A DNA stretch of 64,000 bases from Paenibacillus polymyxa. Its GTDB lineage: Bacteria; Bacillota; Bacilli; Paenibacillales; Paenibacillaceae. The number at the start of each line of letters is the position of its first letter. Position 1 is the first letter of the stretch. Below are positions 1 through 9,813 of the stretch, one piece after another. The position numbers and the translations under genes were made by a program. The stretch spans positions 62,001 to 126,000 of the forward strand of contig NZ_JAGGNR010000007.1 in assembly GCF_018614975.1 (NCBI RefSeq), given 5' to 3'. Below the pieces are notes generated by a model. The model worked only from the letters and a program-made list of their open reading frames with translations, did not search any database and was not told the origin of the DNA.

Positions 1-278
1 GCAGCCTGATCATGCTTGTGAATGCCGCCATTGACCATATACAAAATATACGGCGTTTTTTTGATGTTGTAATATAAATCGTGAATCTGTCCGGTTTGGA
101 TAAAAATATAGCCTGGAAATAATACTTTGGTGCAATGACGAGTTTTTCCCTGCTTTCGTTCCGGAATCATTCGTTTGGGTACTAGACAACTCAAGTGCTG
201 TAGCGCATAAAATCGATCCATAAAAAGTTTAATTTCTTCTTCTTTCCCACTCTGTACAAAAAAGCTGTACCAGTTCAT
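1..278 (-). CDS. loaP: LoaP-like NusG paralogue, transcription antiterminator (3' end outside window)
   Basis: The first 92 residues of a NusG-type protein are visible. It begins MNWYSFFVQSGKEEE and continues through a VPKRMIPERKQGK segment to LFPGYIFIQT, the NGN-domain signature of NusG and especially of the LoaP subgroup (ERKxGK followed by FPGY). The ATG lies 6 nt after a GGGAGGA ribosome-binding site. The C-terminal KOW domain would be beyond the left edge. LoaP proteins bind an RNA hairpin in the leader of long polyketide operons and allow RNA polymerase to read through terminators; in Bacillus velezensis LoaP controls the difficidin and macrolactin operons. Here the gene follows the PKS operon on the same strand but is separated from it by a strong terminator, so it probably has its own promoter. 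General NusG is less likely because NusG sits in the secE-nusG-rplK context, but the missing C-terminus prevents certainty. Confidence 0.85.
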   Translation of the reverse strand, partial: MNWYSFFVQSGKEEEIKLFMDRFYALQHLSCLVPKRMIPERKQGKTRHCTKVLFPGYIFIQTGQIHDLYYNIKKTPYILYMVNGGIHKHDQA

Positions 279-423
279 AGATCCTCCCATGATCTTTTTT
301 ATGGACAAATTCAAACCCATTCATTATGTATTATTATAATAAATTACATTTAAGTAAATAAAAAGTGCCTAGGGTCACGGTTCACCCCGGGCACTTTTTA
401 CGTCTTTTCACCTAACAGATCGA
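279..423. other. Intergenic region between loaP and P450
   Basis: This AT-rich spacer holds the operon terminator and the upstream region of loaP. On the minus strand a TATAAT hexamer lies at 333-338, about 55 nt before the loaP start, but I see no good -35 hexamer at 16-18 nt from it, so the loaP promoter is not assigned. Confidence 0.5.
360..399. terminator. Bidirectional hairpin terminator after the PKS operon
   Basis: The arms AAAAAGTGCC and GGCACTTTTT form a perfect 10-bp stem. An inner GGGT/ACCC stem closes an 8-nt loop. The U-rich side arms make it work in either direction. It starts 24 nt after the P450 stop codon and separates the PKS operon from loaP. Confidence 0.85.
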
Positions 424-1623
424 TTAGCCTTGAAGCAGAAGGGATAAATTTTTCAGCCCGTATACATTGCTGGGATTGACGTCGACCTCATAGTCGGGAT
501 GCACTTGAAGCCCCGGATAGGTAGTCAGCATCGCTGTCAGCGCCGCTTTGGCTTCCATTCTGGCCAGGTGGGAGCCCATGCAAAAATGGATGCCTTTACC
601 CAGAGCCAAATGTGGGTTATTCTTTCTGCCAAGAATGAACGTATCGCCTTCTTCAAATATGTCCTCATCCCGGTTTGCTGAACCGATCCAATTGACAACA
701 TAGTCGCCGGGCTCCAGTGCTTTGCCGCCAATCTCTGTGCGTTTGAGCACTTTGCGAATCGCTCGCTGCAAAGGAGAACGGTAACGCAGCATCTCCTCGA
801 CAGCGGATGGAATCATTTGCGGATGCTGCCCCAGTTCCTTAACCAGCTCATAATCATTGAATGTGTAGATGGAGTTGGTGATGAGACTGGTGGTGGTTTC
901 ATTTCCTGCGATAAGCAGCATGACACAGCTTGCAATCAGCGACTCGGAAGACAGCTTCTCTCCATCTTCCTCCGCCTGTGTCAGGTCAGATATGATATCA
1001 TCGGCTGGATTACGGCGTTTCAGTTCAATGATGTCCTGAAAATAGGCCACAAGCTGTTCACTCGCCTGAGCCTGCAACTGATAAATACGCATATATTCTT
1101 CGGGCGTATTCTCCTGGGGTGCCAGAGTCAGTGTATTTGCCCAGTCCCGGAATTGCTCACGGTCGCTTGTAGGAACGCCAAGCAACTCCGAAATAACAAT
1201 CATCGGCAGCGGGGAGGCAAAATCCTGCACCATATCTATTTCGATGCGTCCCTCAATCGATTCCATCAGCTCCTGTACAATCATATCAATTCTGGATGCC
1301 CAGGAGGACATCGCCTTTGGTGTGAACGCTTTGCCTAACAGCGCGCGGCTGATGGTATGCTTGGGCTGATCCTGAAAAATGATCGTATCCTGAATAATCG
1401 GTGGAGCAAGCACCTTGTTGGAGAAGTAATCCTTATCCTCGGCAACCCGCTTGACATCCTCGTATTTGAATACACTCCAGACATCCTCTGCTTCGTTATA
1501 ATGAACCGGATCTTCCTGCCGCATTTTTTTGTACCATGCAAATGGCTCATATTTCTCCGCGTTGGTCTTAAAACCTGTAACCAAGTTCAAATCGGGAAAA
1601 CTACTTCTTTCCTTGATATTCAT
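424..1623 (-). CDS. Cytochrome P450 (bacterial class I, CYP107-like), polyketide tailoring
   Basis: This 399-aa soluble P450 has the oxygen-binding I-helix motif AGNETTT, the ExxR motif in EEMLR, and the heme loop LGKGIHFCMGSHLAR with Cys348 as the thiolate ligand. Length and motif spacing are normal. It is the last gene of the PKS operon, 106 nt after the methyltransferase gene, so it most likely hydroxylates or epoxidises the finished polyketide, as PksS does for bacillaene. The ATG follows an AAAGGAG site. No ferredoxin or ferredoxin reductase is in the operon, so electrons must come from elsewhere. Site and type of oxidation cannot be read from the sequence. Confidence 0.93.
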   Translation of the reverse strand: MNIKERSSFPDLNLVTGFKTNAEKYEPFAWYKKMRQEDPVHYNEAEDVWSVFKYEDVKRVAEDKDYFSNKVLAPPIIQDTIIFQDQPKHTISRALLGKAFTPKAMSSWASRIDMIVQELMESIEGRIEIDMVQDFASPLPMIVISELLGVPTSDREQFRDWANTLTLAPQENTPEEYMRIYQLQAQASEQLVAYFQDIIELKRRNPADDIISDLTQAEEDGEKLSSESLIASCVMLLIAGNETTTSLITNSIYTFNDYELVKELGQHPQMIPSAVEEMLRYRSPLQRAIRKVLKRTEIGGKALEPGDYVVNWIGSANRDEDIFEEGDTFILGRKNNPHLALGKGIHFCMGSHLARMEAKAALTAMLTTYPGLQVHPDYEVDVNPSNVYGLKNLSLLLQG

Positions 1624-1729
1624 GCCAATCGCTCTCCTTTATATCCATATGTGCAGAGGGGATGCAGCCCGTTTGATCCATACAGCCATTGGAAAGAGCC
1701 AGCAGCTGCCGTAAGGTTACAACCTGTTC

Positions 1730-2245
1730 CTAGTACTGAGTGAACGTTTGTTTCATCACCTTTTCCTCCAGATTAATCCGGTTGAACAGTGTAATGAGAT
1801 GAAGGATAAACAAAGGCACAAATACAGGCCAGGCTTGAGAAATTAGTGCAAAACCGAGAAGTTCGGGAATAATGTTCAGGTAATAATTGGGATGGCGCAC
1901 CAGCCGGAACAGCGAGCTTTGCACCAGTTTGTGGTCCTTGGCAATGTATAGCTTGTATGTCCAAAAAGGACTGAGTTTGCGAATAACATAGATGAGACAG
2001 CAAAGGGCAAACACGTACACGACAAGACCAATTACCGTCAACACATTAAACTGCACATCGTAAATAAAGGCATATACAATGCAGCTCAGATAAATCAGGT
2101 TTTGCAGCACAAATAACACTTTGCTGTTCAGGTTGCCGTACTCGGTACCTCCTCCTGCAACGATCTTTTTCTCGTTACGCATGGCAATAACAACCGATGG
2201 TATACGAATGAGTGAGATGATAATTAACAAAAATCCAATCCACAT
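1730..2245 (-). CDS. Integral-membrane isoprenylcysteine carboxyl methyltransferase-like (YpbQ/BpsB-like) O-methyltransferase
   Basis: This 171-aa protein has about four hydrophobic segments and the C-terminal ICMT signature RHPNYYLNIIPELLG followed by RINLEEKVM, which forms the SAM pocket. The N-terminal RNEKK stretch followed by GGGTEYG resembles the RNEK motif of the YpbQ subgroup. In Bacillus subtilis, YpbQ (BpsB) O-methylates alkylpyrones made by the type III PKS BpsA. In this operon it directly follows the terminal PKS gene, whose last two modules are non-reducing and lack a thioesterase. I infer methylation of a pyrone or enol hydroxyl; methyl-ester formation at a free carboxylate is the main alternative. 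The ATG has an AAGGAG site 9 nt upstream. Confidence 0.82.
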   Translation of the reverse strand: MWIGFLLIIISLIRIPSVVIAMRNEKKIVAGGGTEYGNLNSKVLFVLQNLIYLSCIVYAFIYDVQFNVLTVIGLVVYVFALCCLIYVIRKLSPFWTYKLYIAKDHKLVQSSLFRLVRHPNYYLNIIPELLGFALISQAWPVFVPLFILHLITLFNRINLEEKVMKQTFTQY

Positions 2246-2348
2246 CGTGATCCGCTCCTTCTTCTCGCTTTTTATATTGGCAAGTATGGATTACATGCAT
2301 TTCCTCTCCGAGACTTTCTCGCTGGAACTTTATTCAACTTGGTACTCA

Positions 2349-5300
2349 TCAGGGAGTGTCCCGTACCAGTCTCCACTGATCTTCCGGATGCGTTGGGTTC
2401 AGGGAGACGCTGATGACGTCTTGCAAGGTATAGCATTTATTCAGATCCTCCATACCAATATCAGAGGAAATCCGTGCCTGGAGATGTTGAAGAAGCTGAA
2501 GCGCCAGTACAGAGTCCATTCCGTAATCTTCCAGCGAACGATGCTCGTCCATGTCGTCTGGTGGGATTCCCAGCAGAGCTGACATGATGCTTCTGACCTC
2601 ACTTTCAACCGAAGGATTCGGGGCTGTTGATCCGATAGCCTCAACTTTGGCAACGGGTATGGTTTCAATTTCTTCGTTACTTGCTTCGAAGGACTCTTTT
2701 ATACCAGAGCTTTTCACTCCGACCCAATATTTCTCGGGTGTGAACGGATAGGTTGGAAGGGATATCCGCTCAGGACGATCCTCTGTATATAACAGCTCCC
2801 ACTGGATCTCTACGCCCTGCACCCACAGTTCAAGCAATTTATGGTATTTGCGACGTATAATCCATTTTTGCAGCGCTTCTCCGAGTTCTTCATCCTCTCT
2901 GAACAGTGCTGCCGTCCGTTTGTGAGCAGCAATGGAGCCAAGATGTAGCTTGTGACCTTTCGCAGATTCGGATGAACGCTGTGCATGCACAGATTCATCC
3001 GAATCGGTCCACAGGTGCGCTTCCTGAACATAGGCGTCCAGCAAGGATTTTAGCTCTGTAATCGATGCGGCTATGAAGCCTGCACGGTATTCCATCGCTT
3101 GTCTTCCTGTCTGAAGTGTACAGGCAATGCGGCGAAGATGTTGAGAAGTGTCCTCCTCCCCATTGCGGAGCAGGACAGCCGACAGTTGGATCATCTGTTC
3201 CCTGAGCCGCTCTTTGCTTTTGGCCGACAGCACGATCGCAACCGGAGCCAACTTGGATTCAGAAGCTGTCATCTTTTCATGCTGTAATGGTGGTATATAT
3301 TCCTCCAGAATAACGTGGGCATTGGAACCCCCAAAACCAAAGGAGCTTACTCCTGCCCTACGGGGGATTTCGCTGCCATTGCCGTCTTTGAGTCTCTCCC
3401 ATTCCTGCGTCAGTCTGACAACATAGAACGGGCTGCTCTCAAGCTGGACATACGGACTGATCTGCTCCGCATGCAGGCTGGGAACAAGCTTGCGGTGTTT
3501 CAGCTGTAACAACACCTTAATTACTCCAGCAATGCCAGAAGCTAGCTCCAGGTGACCGATATTTGTTTTGACAGAGCCGACGCCACAGTATGCGGTTGAC
3601 TGGCCTGGAATGGAAAAACCCCCTGCGGCCGATAAGTCTGCTCTTGTCTCCTGAAATACTGTCTTGAGCGCATTGATCTCAATTGGATCACCAAGGGGTG
3701 TGCCTGTGCCATGTGCTTCAATATAATTTATAGTGGAAGGGTCAATTCCCGCCCGGGCATACACGGATTTCAGCAGCGCTGTTTGTGCCTTGGGGTTGGG
3801 AGCTGTAAGTGAGCCTGCCTTTCCGCCGTGATTTTCCCCGCTACCGCGGATCAGTCCGTATATGTGATCATGGTCCCGCTGAGCATCACTCAATTTCTTA
3901 AGAAAAATCATTCCTACCCCTTCGCCACGGCCGTAACCGTTTGCCTCGCTTGAAAAGGTTTTGCAGCGCCCGTCTGCGCTAAGCATGCCCGCTTTGGTCA
4001 GACTGATATGAGCATCCACGGACAGGATTGTATTTACACCCCCGGCTACAGCCGTCTCGCAATCCCCGTTTCGAATCGCTTGAACGGCCCGATGAATGGC
4101 GACCAGGGAGCTGGAGCAGGACGTTTCGACAGGCTGGCTAGGACCGTGTATGTTCAGTGTGTAACTCATCCGATTAGGGCCGACCGAAGGAACGGTGGCT
4201 GTGACGGAGTATGCTTCGACCGCTTCATTCGACTGGGCCAGCATGACATTATATCCGCTGCTGCCTGTGCCAATGAACAGTCCCATGGCCGAACCTGACA
4301 GGTCTGACGGTGCATAACCTGCATCTTCTATCACTTTCCACACATGCATCATCAGCAAGCGCTGTTGTGGGTCCATGTGCATGGCTTCCTTGGGAGAAAT
4401 GCCGAAAAACAGTGGATCGAACTCACTGATTCCGCTCATAAATCCCGCATGTTTTACGTTGGTTTTGCCATTCTCTCTAAGCGGATCTCCCATATAATCC
4501 TGCCAGCGCCAACGTTCCTCCGGAACTTCCGAAATGCAGTCTTTGCCATCAAGCAGATTCTGCCAAAACTGCTCCGCATTATCGGCCATCGGAAACTTGG
4601 CGCTAATGCCCACAATGGCTATCGGCTCGGGGGAAGACAGTTCTGAACCCGAATTAAGCTTGCTGCCTGTACCTGCATGGGAATGGGCAGATGTGTGTTT
4701 CTCCTCTTCTGAAGCCGTTGACCGCAATGAAGTTTGCAGCGGTTCTTCCCTTTCTGTTGCTCCTGGCACAGAATGAGACATAGCATTGAACGATTCGGGT
4801 TGAGGTGCCGTTCTGGTGGCAGAAGACGATGTCCACTTATCGGTATGATTTTGCAGCAAATGAACCGCTAACTCGCGAATAGTGCCATGCTCGAAAAAGA
4901 TGGCGGGTGTCAAACCCAATCCATGGTCGCGGTTCAACCGATCCGTCAGCTCTGTGAACAGAATGGAATCAAAACCGTATTCTGCCCATTCCGCATCACT
5001 GTCCAGATCGTAGATGCTGACTTTTAACAGGGAAGACACCGATTGGGATAATAAGGATAGAACCTGTTCTTCCCCCAGATTTTCCTGAAACGAAGGCGTC
5101 ATTTCAGCTCCCGTAACAGGGTTGGATGCTTCATTTATATGCTGAACGATGCCCGCGCCTTCAACTTCGGAAGAGGATGTTTCCGCACGGTTCAATTGCA
5201 AGCCCTTTTCCCTCGTTGTCTCTCCAAATGATTGATCTTCAGCCTGAATCCAGTAACGATTTCTGGCAAAAGGATACGTTGGTACACGAACAATAGCCGG

Positions 5301-8300
5301 CTTCGTCTGAAGATCTTCATACAAGGCCGTCCAGTCTACCCCCTGTCCCTGCTTCCACAATGCAGCCCATTGATGAAGCCTCTCCTGCGACGAAGGATGA
5401 TTTTCCAGCAAAGTCATTTCATCTAATTTTTCACTGGAATTTTGTTGCAATGAGGATTGACCGTGTAGGAAGCGATCGATCTGTTCCACCAGTTCACTGT
5501 GGCTGCTTCCGCTCAAAGCAATCCTGTATTTCATGTCCGTTCTTCCAACCTGAAACGTGTAGGCGATGTCTATTAGGCGCTCAGACAGACCACCGTTCTC
5601 CAAATAAAAACGAACCTGATGAGCGTATTCCTTCAATCTTTCCTGTGTTCTGGCCGAGATCGGAAGAACTACTTCACCATCCGCTGAAGCTTCCGCTCCA
5701 CTGGAATCCTCATCTAATGCAGAACGATCTGTCCATGAGACGGAAGTTGGGATATATTCCTCTACGATCAGATGTGCATTGCTTCCGCTTGCACCAAAAG
5801 AGCTCAACCCGGCACGAACAGGCCACTCCGCATAGCGCCCATTTTGTTGTCCATGACGGCGCTCCCAGCGCTGGGTTGTCCGCTGCACGTAGAAGCAGGT
5901 GTCCTCAAACGGAATCAGCGGGTTCAGCTCCTTGGCATGCAGCGAGGGGAACAGCTCTCTGTGCTTGATCTGCAGGATAAGCTTGGTTAGCCCGGCGACG
6001 CCTGCCGCTGCTTCCAGATGTCCAATGTTGGACTTCAAGGAACCGACAGCACAGTTTCGGCCCGGATTGTGGCTGTTTCGAAAGGCTCGATCCAGCCCCT
6101 GAATTTCAATGGGGTCACCCAGTGACGTTCCGGTTCCGTGGGCTTCGATATATCCAATGGTTCCTGGCTCGACACCTGCTGCGACGAGTGCATCTGCAAT
6201 GACTTCCGATTGGGCCACTGGATCTGGCACCGTCGTTCCGGATGTTTTGCCAGCATGATTCAGAGCCGAGCCCTTAATGACGCCATAGACCGGATAACCT
6301 TGCTTGCGGGCTTCAGCCACCGTTGTGAGCAGGACAGCCCCTACCCCTTCACTTGGCACATAGCCGTCGCCATCCTTGCCAAAGCTGCGACATCTTCCGT
6401 CCGACGACAAAAACTTGGCCTGTTTCAGAAATACATACTTATGGGGATGGGTGACCAGATTCACCCCTCCTGCTATGGCATACTGGCTCTGTCCATGCCG
6501 AATGCTCTCGCAGGCCAAATGTATCGCTGTCAATGAGGATGAGCACATGCTGTCTACAGCGATGGATGGACCATGGAAATTCAGGTGGTAAGAAACCAGA
6601 TTGGCGATGGCTGAGGCGTTGCTGCCCATAGCCGTAGGCGTACCTTGCTGCGTCAGGGCTGCGCCAAGCAGTTCATAATGGTTCCAGAACACGCCAGCAA
6701 ATACACCGACATTCCGCTTGGCTGCTGATGCATCATGATGCTTGTCACGTTGAATAGCAAAGCCTGCATCTTCACAGGCTGCCCATGCCGACTGCAAAAA
6801 CAGGCGTGCCTGCGGGTCCATCCTCTCGGCCTGAAGCGGAGAAATTTGAAAGAAGGCCGGGTCAAAGTCATCGATCATATCCAGAAATCCGCCAACCGGG
6901 TAATATTCAGAAGCGGAATACGGAAGATGCAGCCCCGCCCAGCGTTCATCCGGCATGGGCGTGATACAATCTCGTCCCTCTTTCAATATCCGGGCCAATT
7001 CGTCCATGTTGTTCGCCGAGGGATACCTTCCCGCCATGCCGATGACAGCAATATCTTCCGGATCAGATGGCGGCGGCATATGAATAGCCATGTCGTCTCC
7101 CATAACGGACTGAATCCGGGATTTGTTTCCATAGAGAAGTACGACCTGCGAAACATCCTGAGCAACAATCCGGTCGATAAGCGCCATCCCCTCTGCCAGT
7201 GGCAGCGGCATTGAACCCGAGGACGTATACATGTTGCTGCGAATGTGATCATTCACTTGCATGCCGCCATCTGCCCATAGCGGCCAGTTAATTGTATACT
7301 GGCGTGTACTTGTCCCGTTTGTTCCACCTCTCTCCTGATGATTCAACAAAAGTCTGTCCATGCAGCTGTTGGCCACAGCGTAATCAGCCTGCCCTTTGTT
7401 ACCTACAATGGCTGACAGGGAGGAAAATGCAACCGTGAACTCTGGGCTAAGATCAACGAAGGCCTGTTCCAGATTCCAGAGTCCGTCCATTTTGGGCTTC
7501 AACACCTGCTCCAGGTCGGATAAAGGCTTTTGTAGCATGAACTGGTCTTTGGCAGTTCCTGCACAGTGAAATACCCCTGTGATTCCGCCATACTGATCCC
7601 GAATCTTCAGGACAGCCTTCTCCAGCTCGGCCTGAACGGTTGTATCGGCCTGAATATACATGGCTTCTGCACCGTTGATGCGCAGTGGATTCAGTTTGCG
7701 CTGAATGTTTTCATTCAGCGGAGAACGTCCGATAAGAACCAGCTTGCATCTGCATTGACGGGAAAGATGAACGGCCAGTGCATACCCCAGCCCGCCCATG
7801 CCGCCGGTAATAAGATAGACTCCGCCAGGCTTATAGGGTTTTTCCAATACGGCCCCCGGAACAGGGATCTCCACCAGCTTGCGAACATGCCGCTGAAGGG
7901 AGTCCCCTTTGTACCATATGGAGACAGCGGACCCTGACGAGATGTTTTCGGCTTCGAGTCGAAGTTGACGAATTAGCGTCTCATCCATGGAGCTTTCATG
8001 CAGATCCATTCTGATTAATTGAGCCCCAAAGGCTGGAAGCTCCATCGCGGCCGTCTTTACCATCCCTTCAAATCCGTGAATGTATCCTCCCGTGTCACGG
8101 GAATCCGACAGCACTTGAAGAACGATTCGTCTGCCCACATTCGGGTGAATTGCTTTGGCCTGGATCATTCCGTATAACGCGGTTACCTTCTGGCGGTACA
8201 GATCAGCGTCCATAGACAAATGATCAGGCAATTGATGAACCTCGTATATGTCAGATTGAAGCTCCAACTTGGCAGCAAGATCCGGATAATTGCCATAGAG

Positions 8301-9794
8301 AACCACGATCCGGTACGGGGTAAGATCGGACTGCAGCTCTTTTCCATCCGCTATCATGTGTCGGGCAGATTCAGCCTCATGGATATCCAGTGTTTTAATC
8401 CATTTAGGCTCATAACATACAGGTTCTCCTTTCCCCTCGATTTCTCTGGCTGTTGCTGGTATTTCCGAATGCGTTGCAGGTTGTTCATCAGTCGAATGAC
8501 TGCTTTGGTACGGGAGCGTATTCAAGTTCACACGTTCCGACACCGCTGCTGCCTCATTCCAGGCGTCGGAACAATGGGTGTGCAGGTATTCGGTCAACGC
8601 CTGCACGGAAGAGTGCTCAAACAGCAGCGTTGGATAAAGCGCCATGTTCACCCGGTTTTCTATCCGTTTCACCAGCTCAAGCAGATGCATGGAATCGAGC
8701 CCCTGCTCATAGAAGCCTGCATGCTCATCCACTGCCTCAGGTAAAGTGTTCAGCATACGTGCGATTTCAGCTTTCACATAAGCCGAAATCGTGGTTCGGA
8801 CCTGATCTTGTGAGCCCGCAGACAATTGCGTTGTATTTGCCCATTCGGAACTTTCAGCTATGGCCGCTTCAGAAGCTGGTTTGTCGTTGCGTCCAGTTGT
8901 CATTTGGTTTGTCAGCCCGGTAATGGATACGGCATGGCGAACTCTTTTTGCCTTCAAATTCACAAACTCCGCAAGCAATCTGCCCTCCCGATCCGTAACA
9001 GCAATGCTGCGGGAGATGATATCCCCACCGGAAAGATCACTTGGTGTTTGTTCGGTAAACGTGCGAATCTCGGCTGGAAAACGGTCGTATATAACAAATC
9101 GTTCAATCATGAACGGAATGTATGGCGGAACTGCTGCATCCAGACCGTCGACATTTCCCAGGCGAAAGGACGACCCGGCAAAGGTCGCCCCGTCCAACAG
9201 GGCCACATGAGCGTGAAATTTGTCCAGATACTGCTCGGCCAGGCTGCTCAGCCGGATATCCATCCACTCCATTTGACCTTGTCTGAAGACATCTCCGTGG
9301 TTTTTCATAAAGGAAAAATGCTGTATATCCGCCTGGCGGGCGAGTTGATAGATCTGATCCATATCCCACGTCTGTAGCCCGTCTGTGTTTTTGGAAGGCA
9401 GCGGGTGTGTATGCTGTAAAGGTTGTACAGGCCCCTTCCCGCCGAGCAAACACAGCTTGCATTCCATATTCAGTACTTCCGATGAAGGCGCCTCACTGTC
9501 TTTTGGTACTTTGCGGCTATGAATCGTGATTTGCCCCTGACCCTCATCCATATTCATGGACAACGTCAGCATGATATCCACATCAAAATCCGTCGAAGTG
9601 ACAATCGGCTGTGTAAACACGATATCTCGAAGTTCAATGGAGGTGGTACGCAGATGGCTCCCGCTCAGTCGGTACACCATATCCAGCAGCACCACACCCG
9701 GAAGGGTGCAGACCCCGTGAACACGATGATCCCTCACGAAATAGTCGCTGTGGCGCAATCGCTGTAAAAATGATTCGGTTGCAGGCAATGTCAT
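2349..9794 (-). CDS. trans-AT PKS protein 5 (terminal): DH-ACP-KR-KS-ACP-KS-ACP, no thioesterase
   Basis: The frame is open from 9893, but the proper start is the ATG at 9794 (MTLPATESF), 19 nt beyond the previous stop and behind a GGGAG site, giving 2481 aa. It opens with a DH (about 1-300, HxxxGxxxxP with His23) that completes module 8, whose KS ends the preceding protein. Then come an ACP (Ser368), a KR placed after the ACP (Rossmann GGMGGLG near 664), KS (914-1345, Cys1084), ACP (Ser1610), KS (1722-2150, Cys1893) and a final ACP (Ser2428). Only about 50 residues follow Ser2428, so no thioesterase, reductase or condensation domain exists for chain release. Modules 9 and 10 have no KR, DH or ER and should leave two adjacent beta-keto groups. 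The module 8 DH departs from the usual HPxxxDxxxQ motif, reading HVALLDGATF. Confidence 0.93.
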   Translation of the reverse strand: MTLPATESFLQRLRHSDYFVRDHRVHGVCTLPGVVLLDMVYRLSGSHLRTTSIELRDIVFTQPIVTSTDFDVDIMLTLSMNMDEGQGQITIHSRKVPKDSEAPSSEVLNMECKLCLLGGKGPVQPLQHTHPLPSKNTDGLQTWDMDQIYQLARQADIQHFSFMKNHGDVFRQGQMEWMDIRLSSLAEQYLDKFHAHVALLDGATFAGSSFRLGNVDGLDAAVPPYIPFMIERFVIYDRFPAEIRTFTEQTPSDLSGGDIISRSIAVTDREGRLLAEFVNLKAKRVRHAVSITGLTNQMTTGRNDKPASEAAIAESSEWANTTQLSAGSQDQVRTTISAYVKAEIARMLNTLPEAVDEHAGFYEQGLDSMHLLELVKRIENRVNMALYPTLLFEHSSVQALTEYLHTHCSDAWNEAAAVSERVNLNTLPYQSSHSTDEQPATHSEIPATAREIEGKGEPVCYEPKWIKTLDIHEAESARHMIADGKELQSDLTPYRIVVLYGNYPDLAAKLELQSDIYEVHQLPDHLSMDADLYRQKVTALYGMIQAKAIHPNVGRRIVLQVLSDSRDTGGYIHGFEGMVKTAAMELPAFGAQLIRMDLHESSMDETLIRQLRLEAENISSGSAVSIWYKGDSLQRHVRKLVEIPVPGAVLEKPYKPGGVYLITGGMGGLGYALAVHLSRQCRCKLVLIGRSPLNENIQRKLNPLRINGAEAMYIQADTTVQAELEKAVLKIRDQYGGITGVFHCAGTAKDQFMLQKPLSDLEQVLKPKMDGLWNLEQAFVDLSPEFTVAFSSLSAIVGNKGQADYAVANSCMDRLLLNHQERGGTNGTSTRQYTINWPLWADGGMQVNDHIRSNMYTSSGSMPLPLAEGMALIDRIVAQDVSQVVLLYGNKSRIQSVMGDDMAIHMPPPSDPEDIAVIGMAGRYPSANNMDELARILKEGRDCITPMPDERWAGLHLPYSASEYYPVGGFLDMIDDFDPAFFQISPLQAERMDPQARLFLQSAWAACEDAGFAIQRDKHHDASAAKRNVGVFAGVFWNHYELLGAALTQQGTPTAMGSNASAIANLVSYHLNFHGPSIAVDSMCSSSLTAIHLACESIRHGQSQYAIAGGVNLVTHPHKYVFLKQAKFLSSDGRCRSFGKDGDGYVPSEGVGAVLLTTVAEARKQGYPVYGVIKGSALNHAGKTSGTTVPDPVAQSEVIADALVAAGVEPGTIGYIEAHGTGTSLGDPIEIQGLDRAFRNSHNPGRNCAVGSLKSNIGHLEAAAGVAGLTKLILQIKHRELFPSLHAKELNPLIPFEDTCFYVQRTTQRWERRHGQQNGRYAEWPVRAGLSSFGASGSNAHLIVEEYIPTSVSWTDRSALDEDSSGAEASADGEVVLPISARTQERLKEYAHQVRFYLENGGLSERLIDIAYTFQVGRTDMKYRIALSGSSHSELVEQIDRFLHGQSSLQQNSSEKLDEMTLLENHPSSQERLHQWAALWKQGQGVDWTALYEDLQTKPAIVRVPTYPFARNRYWIQAEDQSFGETTREKGLQLNRAETSSSEVEGAGIVQHINEASNPVTGAEMTPSFQENLGEEQVLSLLSQSVSSLLKVSIYDLDSDAEWAEYGFDSILFTELTDRLNRDHGLGLTPAIFFEHGTIRELAVHLLQNHTDKWTSSSATRTAPQPESFNAMSHSVPGATEREEPLQTSLRSTASEEEKHTSAHSHAGTGSKLNSGSELSSPEPIAIVGISAKFPMADNAEQFWQNLLDGKDCISEVPEERWRWQDYMGDPLRENGKTNVKHAGFMSGISEFDPLFFGISPKEAMHMDPQQRLLMMHVWKVIEDAGYAPSDLSGSAMGLFIGTGSSGYNVMLAQSNEAVEAYSVTATVPSVGPNRMSYTLNIHGPSQPVETSCSSSLVAIHRAVQAIRNGDCETAVAGGVNTILSVDAHISLTKAGMLSADGRCKTFSSEANGYGRGEGVGMIFLKKLSDAQRDHDHIYGLIRGSGENHGGKAGSLTAPNPKAQTALLKSVYARAGIDPSTINYIEAHGTGTPLGDPIEINALKTVFQETRADLSAAGGFSIPGQSTAYCGVGSVKTNIGHLELASGIAGVIKVLLQLKHRKLVPSLHAEQISPYVQLESSPFYVVRLTQEWERLKDGNGSEIPRRAGVSSFGFGGSNAHVILEEYIPPLQHEKMTASESKLAPVAIVLSAKSKERLREQMIQLSAVLLRNGEEDTSQHLRRIACTLQTGRQAMEYRAGFIAASITELKSLLDAYVQEAHLWTDSDESVHAQRSSESAKGHKLHLGSIAAHKRTAALFREDEELGEALQKWIIRRKYHKLLELWVQGVEIQWELLYTEDRPERISLPTYPFTPEKYWVGVKSSGIKESFEASNEEIETIPVAKVEAIGSTAPNPSVESEVRSIMSALLGIPPDDMDEHRSLEDYGMDSVLALQLLQHLQARISSDIGMEDLNKCYTLQDVISVSLNPTHPEDQWRLVRDTP

Positions 9795-9813
9795 GATCCG
9801 CGTCACTCCCTTC

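Noticed and set aside
333..338. TATAAT hexamer upstream of loaP as a promoter
   Set aside because: No acceptable -35 hexamer at 16-18 nt, and the region is too AT-rich for one hexamer to be evidence.
817..1338. Long plus-strand open frames opposite the P450 and PKS genes
   Set aside because: They are antisense shadows of strongly supported minus-strand genes and show no protein motifs.
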